Origin: Protonemura montana | Taxonomy: Eukaryota > Arthropoda > Insecta > Plecoptera > Nemouridae | Assembly (NCBI GenBank): GCA_947568835.1 | Contig: OX387604.1 | Span: 11,127,076-11,191,075, forward strand | Direction of reading: 5' to 3' | Length of the DNA stretch: 64,000 nt | Part shown: piece after piece, positions 11,860-22,700 of the stretch | Numbering within the stretch: the first letter of the stretch is position 1 | Layout: the number at the start of each line of letters is the position of its first letter | Made by a program: the position numbers and the translations under genes | Notes under the pieces: generated by a model | What the model was told of the DNA's origin: nothing | What the model saw: the letters and a program-made list of their open reading frames with translations, nothing else | Databases searched by the model: none

Positions 11860-14800
11860 ATGGACGTACAGGACAATTTGTTTTTTCGCAAGAGCGACCT
11901 ACAACGGTCTTCAGTATTGCAACAACTGTTGCGTGACGATGATTCTTTTAATGAATCGAAGATGAGCCTGCCCGCACAACTCGGTAAATTTGGATTTAAT
12001 TGACTGGTGCTGACTTTTACCAGCAGTACAAATACATCAAGTAATTAAACATGCAGTTATTAAATTAACGTACGACATTTCAAATCAGTAAACGCGTATG
12101 TACTTTAGTGGAACTTTCCGACTCGATAGCAAGATATGGTAGCTCTTGATGGATTTCAAGCGATTTTGTCTGGAAATTTTGTTGTCCTACGGTCGGCCAT
12201 TACTCGGTCACACGGTTACCCTGTTTTTTTTTCAGAGATAATATCCAAAAAGAACGACACCTTAGCATACATTAAAGCTCGGGAGGCAGCTGGGTTTGAT
12301 CTTCTGCCCCTATTTGAGCTCAACAAGGAAAAAGAGCAACCAAAATATTGCCTAGGACTCAACGATATCTTGGCGAAGAAATGGGATAAATATCAGCAAG
12401 TTTATCGAATATCCATTGAGGAACCTGTCATGCCGAATGCAAAGTAAGCAAATTTAGGCTGAACAATTATTTGTCACAATTAGCTGTGAGTTCCGAAGGT
12501 TGCTGAATAATAGCTTGCATTACACCAACATACAGTATTTCTTGATTTTCTGCAGCAGACCATAAGCATAGTTGATGGTTGATTGATCGTGGGGTTTAAC
12601 GACGCACTGTCTTGACAATGGGCCCTGCGGTACTGGCATAATTGCGTCGGGGAATGGGTAGATGATGCGCACCGAAACTAACCTAGCAAGGAGGAAGGGA
12701 AACCCGATGTCGATACGTAGTCTACTCCTGTTGACAGCACCAAGGGGCCCTTTGACTTAAGATGGATGTCCCCTCACTATTCAAGCAGAGATTCTCCACG
12801 CGGCCAGAATTTTGGGGTCTAAAATTGTTCGAAAATATCTTTGAAAAACAGAGTGTAGAGTGTATCATGGTCCATGGTTTAGATTTTGATATTTTCAAAA
12901 ACGTAGACTGAGTGAGGTTTTGAAAAAGAGCTAAAATGCACAGATTTTAAGGCTTAGTTAAATGACTCCAAAGATTCAATCAACAAATTAAACAGTAGCA
13001 ACCATGACCACAGTCTTTCCATATGCACTGTTTTTTTCACAGATTTTTTCAAGTAAATTTCGATCCCTAAGAATCCCGCGTAGGGGTTCATACAATACAT
13101 GTTTGGTAGACGCCGGGCTGCTAATTGTCAACACGAACGTAATCGCTGTCTCGAGTCTTACAAGTATAAAAGAAAGCACGTGCAATGGAAACCCCCCGAT
13201 TTCGACCATAAAAAAACTATTCAAAAAACTTCCAAATCCAATAACTTGCCTATCTGACGTCCGAAAACTTTGATGGAACTATGCAAATTAATTGTTAAAA
13301 GTCGTAAAATCACCTGCTGAATGAAGAAAGTAGGTGAATCAGCGTTTGCAAGCCCAGACTCTTTGGCAAGAAACAAATAATTTAAACCATGCAATGCTGA
13401 TTAGCTTATCAACATTCAGATAATTATATTAACTACTGTGCAGACGCTTAACGTCCCCTCCGAATGACGGTACTACACGAACAACAGGATTCCTCCACAA
13501 ATCCATGCTGTCGAAAGGTTGATAAGCTAGGCGAGTGAAGTTGTACTTACTTTCATGCCTTTAACCTCTCTCCTGAACAGAACTAGCCTCTTGAATCCAT
13601 CCAATTCCTGTCCTGTCAATTCCTTAGCTTCGCTGATCTCACGGGAATCGGTAGCACCCCAAACCGTTCGGTCTGCAGCTGGTGAATGATTATTAACACC
13701 ACAGCAGAAATGTATCTCACTCCGGATATTATTTTTACTCTCTGCCCTTAAAATTCCTAAAATTCCTTCCATCCGCTCCCTTCCTTAGAAAAATGAATAT
13801 GTGCCCTTCTGCCATCGACCAATACTTTGATTGTATATCAGAGATTTTCACGGTTTATATTTTTAAATGATGAATCAATGATAAGGCATAGCTCAGTTTC
13901 ATAAAAGATACTGATGTTATGTTGGAAATAATGAAAAAAATATTATCAATTTGTTGGTTTTTATCGGTGTCTTCAAAGATTACAGGAACCCAATTATAAG
14001 TGTTGTAAATCTTTGGCTTTCTCGTGTTCAAAGTAGTTACCCTACCTTCAGTGGTGTAGTCGAGGGTATACGCGGGTATACGCCGTATACCCAAAAAACT
14101 TTTTGACACCGAGCGTATGCCCTAAAAAAATATACAGGGTATACGCCCAATAAATACTCTTTGCAAAACTTTAAAATGCGTTTTGCAACGACAATTCTTA
14201 ATCTCCCTACAACCTACACTATAAAAACTCCAAAAGCAAAGTTTATTCCGAAAAGTGGGTAGTCCGTGTATTGTAGCGGATCGTATGATCTGGATGGGTA
14301 TGCAATGGTTTTTCCAAGCAGTCAACGTACTCATTCAAACCACCCGAGGAAAGCGCGATTGCAGCTACCCCAACACCAAGTAGTAGTTTTAGTGTTGATA
14401 TGAATGAACTATAACTAGTGAATAGACTAAAGGTAAAGAATTAGAAACACCCCCCCCCCCCCCCCCCCCCCCCCACCCCCCACCCCCCACCCCCCCACCC
14501 AGTACCTAACCTAGTGATGACCACGGCATTTGGAACTCACAGCCTGATAACCCAGCGTATACCCCAAAAAAAATGTAGGACTTCACCACTGCCTACCTTA
14601 TCCTTGGATTTTCACGATTGTAACGAAAAATGACTTCATTGTATGGCCGATGGACGGTGGCATTATTCCCACACAAATCTGTGCCGTTTGAAAGGGTGCC
14701 GTTGTCAAGCTGGGCAGCTTAAAGCAGTTGTACCTTCTTGTACTAACTTCAACCCCATAAAAACTGAACAAACTTGATTTTTATTTCTCATGGCTTCTTA

Positions 14801-15207
14801 TTCTGGAGATATTGGAGGGCTCCAATCTTCTCTACATCAATTCCAAATCGTCTAATATTAATTGAAATCAGACCGAAAAAAAACCACCAGCTAACAGAGA
14901 AGCCTGGCGATTGTTAGTTATTCTTTGTACAACAAGAAAGTATTTTTTTCAGGTGGTTAGTAGAGGCGATAGGAATACTGTTTAGCCACACTATAATATA
15001 TTTTACCTTTTTTTCAGGGATGTTCGTTTTGATTGTCAGAAGGTTATCTCTCCTGGTTGCAAGGACCAATCATGTGGAATGCAAATGGGAGATGGACCCA
15101 AATTGGATGAAACTGGTCCGGTTCCCATAGCTGCAGATACGCTCCATCGCTACCGAGCTAAGCTAGCCAGCATCAAGGCGAAGCGTGCTAAGAACCCCTT
15201 CAAGTGA
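11860..15207 (+). CDS. Unrecognised 173-aa conserved-looking protein, 3 exons
   Basis: I do not recognise this protein. Exons 11860-11983, 12236-12443 and 15018-15207 join with matching phases (1, then 2) to a 173-aa product starting MDVQDNLFFRKSDLQRSS and ending KAKRAKNPFK. No signal peptide or membrane segment is seen. Features: a charged N-terminal half (LRDDDSFNESK), a middle block with AREAAGFDLLPLFELNKEKE and LAKKWDKYQQVYRISIEE, a four-Cys segment (FDCQ, PGCKDQSCGMQ) and a basic C-terminal tail (HRYRAKLASIKAKRAK). Correct phases, good splice sites and non-repetitive composition argue it is real. The frame is open upstream of 11860 to 11776, but that stretch (FCHSPFVVCCFFEV) looks like UTR. 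Intron 2 (12444-15017) holds a SINE-like piece and a hAT MITE. Confidence 0.72.
12570..12735 (+). repeat. Possible SINE-type interspersed repeat in intron 2
   Basis: The stretch reads GATTGATCGTGGGGTTTAAC at 12581-12600, then ACGCACTG and later ATTGCGTCGGGG. CGACGCA (around 12600) and TGCGTCG (around 12647) can pair over about 45 bp. From memory this pattern (GATTGAT, TGGGGTTTAACG, then a complementary TGCGTCG) resembles conserved core domains of metazoan SINEs. I see no clear tRNA head or tail, so it may be a fragment. The family is not established. Confidence 0.3.
14049..14591. mobile_element. hAT MITE with 8-bp TSD in intron 2
   Basis: A 543-bp element bounded by CAGTGGTGTAGTCGAGGGTA on the left and GGACTTCACCACTG on the right (inverted CAGTGGTG-A/T-AGTC termini), followed inward by the complementary GGGTATACGC / GCGTATACCC. 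It is flanked by CCTACCTT at 14041-14048 and 14592-14599, a perfect 8-bp target duplication. GGTATACGC/GTATACCC motifs repeat several times in the left subterminal region, as expected for transposase binding repeats. No coding capacity. A long poly(C) tract lies inside at 14450-14500. Confidence 0.92.
14450..14500. repeat. Poly(C) tract with A interruptions
   Basis: About 25 consecutive C followed by a C5-7/A pattern (CCCCCACCCCCCAC). It lies inside the hAT MITE. Low-complexity, probably unstable in length; antisense it is a G-quadruplex-forming sequence. Confidence 0.9.
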
Positions 15208-16713
15208 TCTCTATGAACTCATGTTTTATTTTCGGCGAAAAATCTAAATTCATGTGATAATTCATAACTTATGTTGGGTCCAATTAACTGATATTATTCC
15301 TGCCATTAAAGTTAGTATGCCAAAGAATAATGATCTGCATTCTTTATTGCATTTATTTTCAATATTTCAGAATTGCATAGTTCAATCAATAATTAAATAC
15401 AGTGTTCGATTAAAAATAATTTTCCAATTATACGTGCTAGTAGAACAAAGGGTGACATTGCTTCCTTTTATTCCTTCCATAAGCTATTTTGCGAATGTCA
15501 TATTATAGTCATAATAAATCATGTTGGTGCTATTGACTCATGCAAATTTTTTAGATCAAAGGGCCCAGGGATAGCATACAGCACGGGGTATGGCTAGCAC
15601 CTTGCGAGGGTCTGACTGTAGTGGCTGTGCCCTGGGAGCTTGGTTGGCTCATGGGTCCGCTCGCCGCTGCCGCACAAGTCTTACCAGTCATAGGGGTTGG
15701 GGTGGGGGATGTATCTAGTAGAATTGTGTACTTTGGTGAAATGTGCAGGTGGATGGATCGCAACAACATCTGATAACGGCTCTTGATAGTATACATTAAG
15801 GTAAGTGCACGAAATACTCAATTGTATCCCTTATTTTCCAATATATAATTGTAAAGTTCTTGAAAATGGCTACGTAATCAGAATTTCATCAATATTGATA
15901 TAATCTTGTGCACTGGAAAGTAGGCGTAACTTTAGCAGCAAGATGTCATCAAAAACGTTGTTATGTCGATAGGATAAATCACTAACCAGCTATACGCTCT
16001 ACATCTACTAAACTTTTTAATTTAATCGAAGTTCCTATTTATTGTATATATCTGTGTATATTTTTTGAATGGTGCGAATTGCAAGCTCTGCAAGGTGTCT
16101 GTATATTGCCTTTGGCCCCAGACTAGGCTATGGATTTTTCCCACCCTATCCTACCCTACATTGGAGGGGTTAACCTACTTTTGGTTCAAGTATTTCCCTG
16201 AAAGTGTGAAGCATAAATGTGCTCTTCCTTCCTTCCTTCCACATATTTTTTTGAAGATAATTCCTGTACCAATCTACCCAATTACCAATAGGGTAATTAT
16301 ATTTGACTAGGTATGGACTTGCGACCTACCCCATTCTTCGAAATCTTAAAAACCATTTAACAACCTCTCTTCATTTTAGCTATGAGCTCTGATGGTTCAC
16401 TTTTGCATGATGAAGATTGACTGGCTGTTCGTTAGGCTATCAGAGAATGGAAATCTTTACAGTAGCGAAGAAGCGGTTTGAAGTACGCTATTTATTTCAC
16501 GTTACATTCTTAATGTATCCAAATTTACATGAGTTCTATTACCTACCACTGATGCAAATGATTTGTCTTTGAGAACTTAAAGTACCTACCTACCTACCAC
16601 TTTCAGAAACAGATTTTTCCAGTGCCCCTACAATTTTATTTTCAATAGTAGACAACACGTAATTATCTCCTTTTCTGTTTTAGGTGAAAAACTGCTGTTT
16701 AAAACAAGTTGAC
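15208..16713. other. Intergenic spacer before RNF207
   Basis: This holds the 3' UTR of the 173-aa-protein gene (AATAAA-like TAATAAATC near 15510-15520) and the upstream region of RNF207. A GC-richer segment at about 15555-15725 is not repeated elsewhere in the window. A TTCC microsatellite lies around 16224-16241. The RNF207 start exon is preceded by CTGTTTTAG at 16675-16683, a plausible acceptor, so at least one 5' UTR exon probably lies in this spacer; I cannot place it. Confidence 0.5.
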
Positions 16714-19700
16714 ATGATGCCAGGTGGCAGCTACCATCCTCCACAGCCAGAATCCGCCATGAAGCCTAGTAATCAGGGAGATGGTGGTGGTGCTACTCAA
16801 CTCCGCAACCCTCTCATGTGTTTCATGTGCGACGACTATTACTTAGAGCCATGTCTGCTCTCATGCTTTCACAGTTTCTGTGCCAGATGTTTGCGAGGTA
16901 GAGAGATCGATGGAAAGATTCCATGTCCCCTTTGTGGGTAAGTTTTATTTTTTCATTAACTTTATTTATTAAAAATGAGATAGATCCTTGATATATTGCT
17001 TAGTTACATACAATAATTTTGCAACCAATAATACTTTTTGCTATGACTACAAAAATATTGCTCATAAGGAGAACATATTAAAGCAATTTTATTTGTCTAT
17101 GTATTGTTAATTACATTCTACTTGCCATTAAAAAATATAGATGAGCATAGCATCAGTTTACATCGCTGTTTATTGTTGCAGCCTAGAGACTGTTCTGAAA
17201 GAAGGGGCAAGGCTACCTCCTCCTGACTTCTTGATGCGGCAGCTTATAGTGCTAGCGAACGCAGAGAACCCACCATGTGCTAACTGTGATAAACGGGACA
17301 AGACAGCAATGTATTTCTGTTCAACATGTGGTATGTATTAATAATAAATCTATTAAATGTTAAGTATTTGAGATGCAATGCAATGCGATGCAATGCTTGG
17401 ATTGGATAGGCACTTATAGATTTCATGTATGGTTTTATGCAGGGGTTAAGGGCTAAAAAATAAAATTGCCACGTAACACTCTAAGCGTTTTAGCTTATTT
17501 TTATTATAAGAGATGGTCAAATTTTTTTCGATTTAGTTGGATATTTTTTTATATTTATTTTTATATTTAGTCTCCTGGATATTGACAGTGCCAGGGGTTA
17601 TATTTTATTCTATTGGTTTGTGTTTAGTGGAAAATGATTTAACTTCAAAATCACTGAATTACCACTTGCTCATTGCCTTGGAGCTACCTAAAAATGCCCT
17701 TTTTTGCAAAAAGCAAGTTGAAACTTATTCATCGATCCTATGCATGAAAATTTCTGTGCTTAATTCCAACGCTGACTGTTAAATTTGTTTCTGCCATATT
17801 GAATTGATCAAAAATGCTTTTTTTTGTTATTATTATTCTTTATATATAATTTATAATTTATTTAAGTTTTTTGATGTCTTTCTTTTTAGATGGTGTCTGT
17901 TGACGTCCATGTTTCACAGTGAAATGCATGATGATGATTTTCATGGGTACCTATCTATTATTTTATTTTATTAAGATATGTTTTTATTTTATATTTTATA
18001 AATGCTAAATCTCCAAGAATTCAAGCGTTTTATTTCCAATTAAAACTAACTGATTTTTTTATACAACCTCTAGTACCGTTAGTAGGCATCTTTAAATGAC
18101 ATAAGTGCAAAATAATTTATTTTCCCTAACATTCATTTTATTTCTTTTAGGCCAGTCACTCTGTAAGGGTTGCCGAGATAACACTCACAGTGCCAAGATG
18201 TTTTCCACTCACGATGTCGTTCATGTGTCCAAGTGTTCCAAGGAAGTTCACCGAAGAGTAACGGCATTTTATTTTAATTGCCTGATTAATGGAATCCACA
18301 TATTCCATTAAACAAACCATGTTTTTAACTGCCATCAATTATTTCAGTGTGCTGTCCATGGAGAACAGTATATCATGTTCTCGACCTCCCAAAAGACGAT
18401 GCTGTGTGTGAATTGCTTCCGAGATACGCCAGCTGACGCTAGACTTCACTGCGTTGACATTGACACTGCATACACGCAGGACTCGAAGAAGCTTGACCGT
18501 GCTGTTGGAGTGAGTTCAGCTTACATATGCTTACTTGTTATTCTTCCATCTTGAGGTATTTTAAATAGTTACCTCGAGGCAGTTATTCGAGGTGATTCCC
18601 TCGAATAAAGCTGCAACTCCAACTGCAATGACACCACAATGATAGACCCCTACAATAATGTTTTCGTATTACTATGTACTTTCTATAATGTTTTCCTTTC
18701 TGGTTATTAAAGATAAAGGTTATGACTTTGCCTGGGTGGAAAATGCTCTGCATTTAAATCATCTCCGTGGGTATTGTTTTTTTCATGAATATATATATAT
18801 TTTTTTTTACTTGGCAAAATTGATTATGGATAGTCAATAGGTTAACATATTAACTTGATGTTATGCTTGATTTCTGCACCTAGCCTCCGATACCTAATCT
18901 TTCAAGTGAAACTTCTTTAGTTTTTAACCAGAACTCACTTTTATGAACGTTGTATGCATCTAATGAGGCTACCTATCAACTTTTTAAAGGATCGGGATTA
19001 TACCAGCCATTGCGCTATTCTGACGTTTTTGTTGGTCAACAACCATCCGCATGATATTGCCGGAGACTTTAAAATAAATGTTGTTTCATATTTTCCAGTC
19101 TGTACGAGAACTTCAAGGCTCTGTTCGAGATGGGTTACTTCTCTTTAAGTCACTGCTCGATGAGCTGCGGAGGAATATGGATCTAGAGAAACTTACCATA
19201 AACAACTTTTGTCAAGGAATGCAAGAAGCCATTGCAAAAACTCATTCAAGCATGATAATGGAAGTCCAACGGTAAGCTACCAACTAACAAGCCTCCCATA
19301 ATTTGCTTCGTTTAATGTTGCAAGCGTAAATAATTCGAGACAAGGTATGGCTTTTGACCGTTTCAATTTTCAGACAATTTGAGACGAAGGAGCGACAATT
19401 CCGTAATCAAGTAATGAGCCTGGGCACAGTGTTGCCTCTGTTACAACTTCACTTAAACCTGTGTTCGTCGTTTCTGTCCTCGGCCGACAAATATCAATTT
19501 CTTGACATGGTTTATCCGATGATGGACAGGCTAGCAGCTGTCTCACAACTTAGCCATCCTATACGGTAAGTCTCTTTACATCCCTTTATTTCCACTTGTA
19601 TTAGAATGTATTTATATTGTCTCATTCCACTTGTAATTTTATTATGATTCAGGCCAGTGCAATCAAGCCAGATCCGAACAAATTACCGAAACGAGTTTTC

Positions 19701-22700
19701 TCATGCCCTTGAGCCATGGGTTGGGGGAGGTTCGGCTGCCCAACAGCCACCCCCTCTGGCCGCAAATACCAGTGACATTCCAATGGCACATCAACCATCC
19801 CATCATCAACCATCTCGACGGCAACAATCCCAGCTCCGAGCCAAAGCACTTGAAGGAGAGGGTCCTTTCTCCAATCACTGCCGTAGTTTTGATACCCAAC
19901 TGAAGGTAATGAATATACACGTAGAAAATTAAGTTCAGTTAATATCGTAGTCAATTGCATGGCAACAAAAATATAGAAACAGCAATGTATTTTTTTTTGT
20001 CGTCATTCAGGAACTGGGGCAGCAACTTTTCTCTGTGAAAGAACGCCTAAGCGAACTGCACAGGGACGTGAGACGTGCTCATACTCCGCCGTTAAGCACT
20101 CGCCACGAGTTCATCACACGGGAGTGTGGACAATTGGAGGAACAGTTAGAATGCCATCAAATCGAACTGGAACGACTCAAGAACATTTTCGATACTCTAT
20201 GGGAAGAACAGTTGTGCCGAATTCATGTCGAGCAAGAAATATTCCAATCTCAGGTACCAACACCACTTAAAAAATATTTTTGTGCCTTATATATTTTCCA
20301 CTCTTGCAATATTTATTGACTTTGTTTGCTAGTGCACTGTGTGACAAATTATTGTATGACACTGGTCTAAAACTGTCCTCACACTCTCATCATTCTAAAT
20401 CATATTCTTCTCATTCACATTCCAAACTCACCGTAACTCAACTTGTACCACAGATGAATGACATACTGACTTTGCGCTCGGAAGTAAAGCACCTGAGCGT
20501 CGTGGCTCACCAGCTCGAGCCATATGTGAAGTCTTTGAGCGGTGGGACTAGTGGAGGAGGGAGTGGAGGGCGTGACTCCAACCCTCGAGATCAGTCGCAG
20601 GCTCAGTCCCAAGCTGAGACGAGGGAGCCAACACCCTCTGGGGATATTGTCTCGCAACATCAGCTACAAACGTTGCTCGATCACCTTGCGTTCCTCCAAC
20701 TGGATACTCAACATGCCAAGTAGGTTTCATTAAGAACATGTGAGTCGAGACATAATATTCCAAATAAGAGCTTGGCTTTTGGTTTTCAATGTTATAAGTT
20801 AATCTATTTTTGATTAGTGTTCCATTGTTTTTTTTAATTTTAGATGGTTGGGTCTTAAACTTAAAAGATGATTTTTTTCTATTATGCTATTTTTTGTATG
20901 TAGAATTGATTAGGTTGCTTAAGTTACGAATGCTATTTAGTTTATCGTCTTACTTTCAGCTATAGAATGGAAGGAGGCCAGAAGGGTGAATGCAGAATGC
21001 ACCCAAGCCAGCTTACATCTCCATCTTCAGACAATGTCGTCTACATGAAAGGTGTGAACCTGCTTGGCGTACTTACTTAATTCCTCCACTTTAAGGTCCA
21101 AACACCAATTTAAAGTGTTTAGTAATTAAGCAGTTTTTGAAGAGTGGTTTTTGTTCACATACCATTTTTAATACAAAGCTAATTATCTTAAGCTTTGATT
21201 TGTATTTTGCGCAGTGGAGAGCAAAGAAGCTCCAGTGCGAGACACGGGTAGCAGAGGAAGATCTCCTCATTCGATGACAAACATCATCGATAGCGTTTAT
21301 GCGGCTTCTGGCTCACGAGGTTCGCAGCAACAGGACCCAAAGAAAGGAGTTCTTAGTCATCTCATTGAGAAGGTATCAAAATATTTTTTTAAATATTTAA
21401 TTAATGTTAAAATAAGTTGTATTTATCTGCAATTTTTCATTACAAAGCATAGTTGGAAAGCAAGCTGAGAGTTTTTCTTATTTGGCCCTGCTTGCCCAGC
21501 CAAACAAAAAAATGTGTAAGATGTGTATACAAATTTTTCTTCACCTAGTTTATGTGTAGGTATCTAATTATATTATTTTGATTTGTTAAAGGTGCGCACG
21601 AAAGAAGACCGCAAGAAGTCTCCTGTTCGTGAGGAGTTGAGGTGTGCAAGGGCAGGCGGGAAAGGAGACACAACAGCTAGTGGTCATCGTTCAAAAACTC
21701 CTCCCTGCGCAGCTCTGCAACCTTCTGAAGATGCCAAGCCCCTGGCCTCCTCAATGAAAGGCTCTTCAGCAGCAAGAGCTGGTACAAATCTTCTGAAATC
21801 ACTTCATTCAATTTGCACAAACAATACAAATCTTAGATGAAATCTTATTTAAATTGCAAACGCTTGCAATGCGCGGGTCATTTCATTATTATGAACTCTA
21901 TAACTGTCTCAAAAATTGACACCCAAACGAGAACTCGAAACCCGATAACCCGCGATAGGTGGAGATCAGGGTTCGAGTCCCCGTTTGGGCATCAATTTTT
22001 GCAGGGGGGTGTGGTCAGGGCATGTGGGGCATGTGCCGCATCACTTCATTCAATTTGCACAAACAATACAAATCTTAGATGAAATCTTATTTAAATTGCA
22101 AACGCTTGCAATGCGCGGGTCATTTCATTATTATGAACTCTATAACTGTCTCAAAAATTGACACCCAAACGAGGACTCGAAACCCGATAACCCGCGATAG
22201 GTGGAGATCAGGGTTCGAGTCCCCGTTTGGGCATCAATTTTTGCAGGGGGGTGTGGTCAGGGCATGTGGGGCATGTGCCGCATGCCCTGAGAAAATCATC
22301 AAGTGGGTTATTTTTATGTTTTTCTATCATTTATGATAATTATTTACAAATTTGGCGGGGAAAAAAGAATCGGATCGTTGTTTTCAGTTTTTACATTGTT
22401 AAAAGCGCGCTTCCAGCAGGTCGGTCTTATGGCGCTATGTATGGTGACGCTGGGTGAGCGGAGAGGAGGAGGATACTTCCTTCTCACTCGCTCTCGCTCT
22501 TCTAGCTCTAGCGTCGCGGCATCATAAGCTCTGGCCCAGTAGTTTTTAGCTCTCTAGCGGCCAGCACGCATGTGTCGGCAGCAGTGTTCTGTGAGATGAT
22601 TCAAATAGCTTCCCGCTCTTACTTACATTTCTTCTGGCGCCACGAGGTAGCTTGCCGCAGGCAGTCAGTCATCGGCCGGCGCTGTTTTGGGTAGGATCGC

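Noticed and set aside
21837-22336. Two near-identical plus-strand frames of 81 and 85 aa
   Set aside because: They come from the 242-bp tandem duplication and contain the tRNA-like hairpin; not protein-coding.
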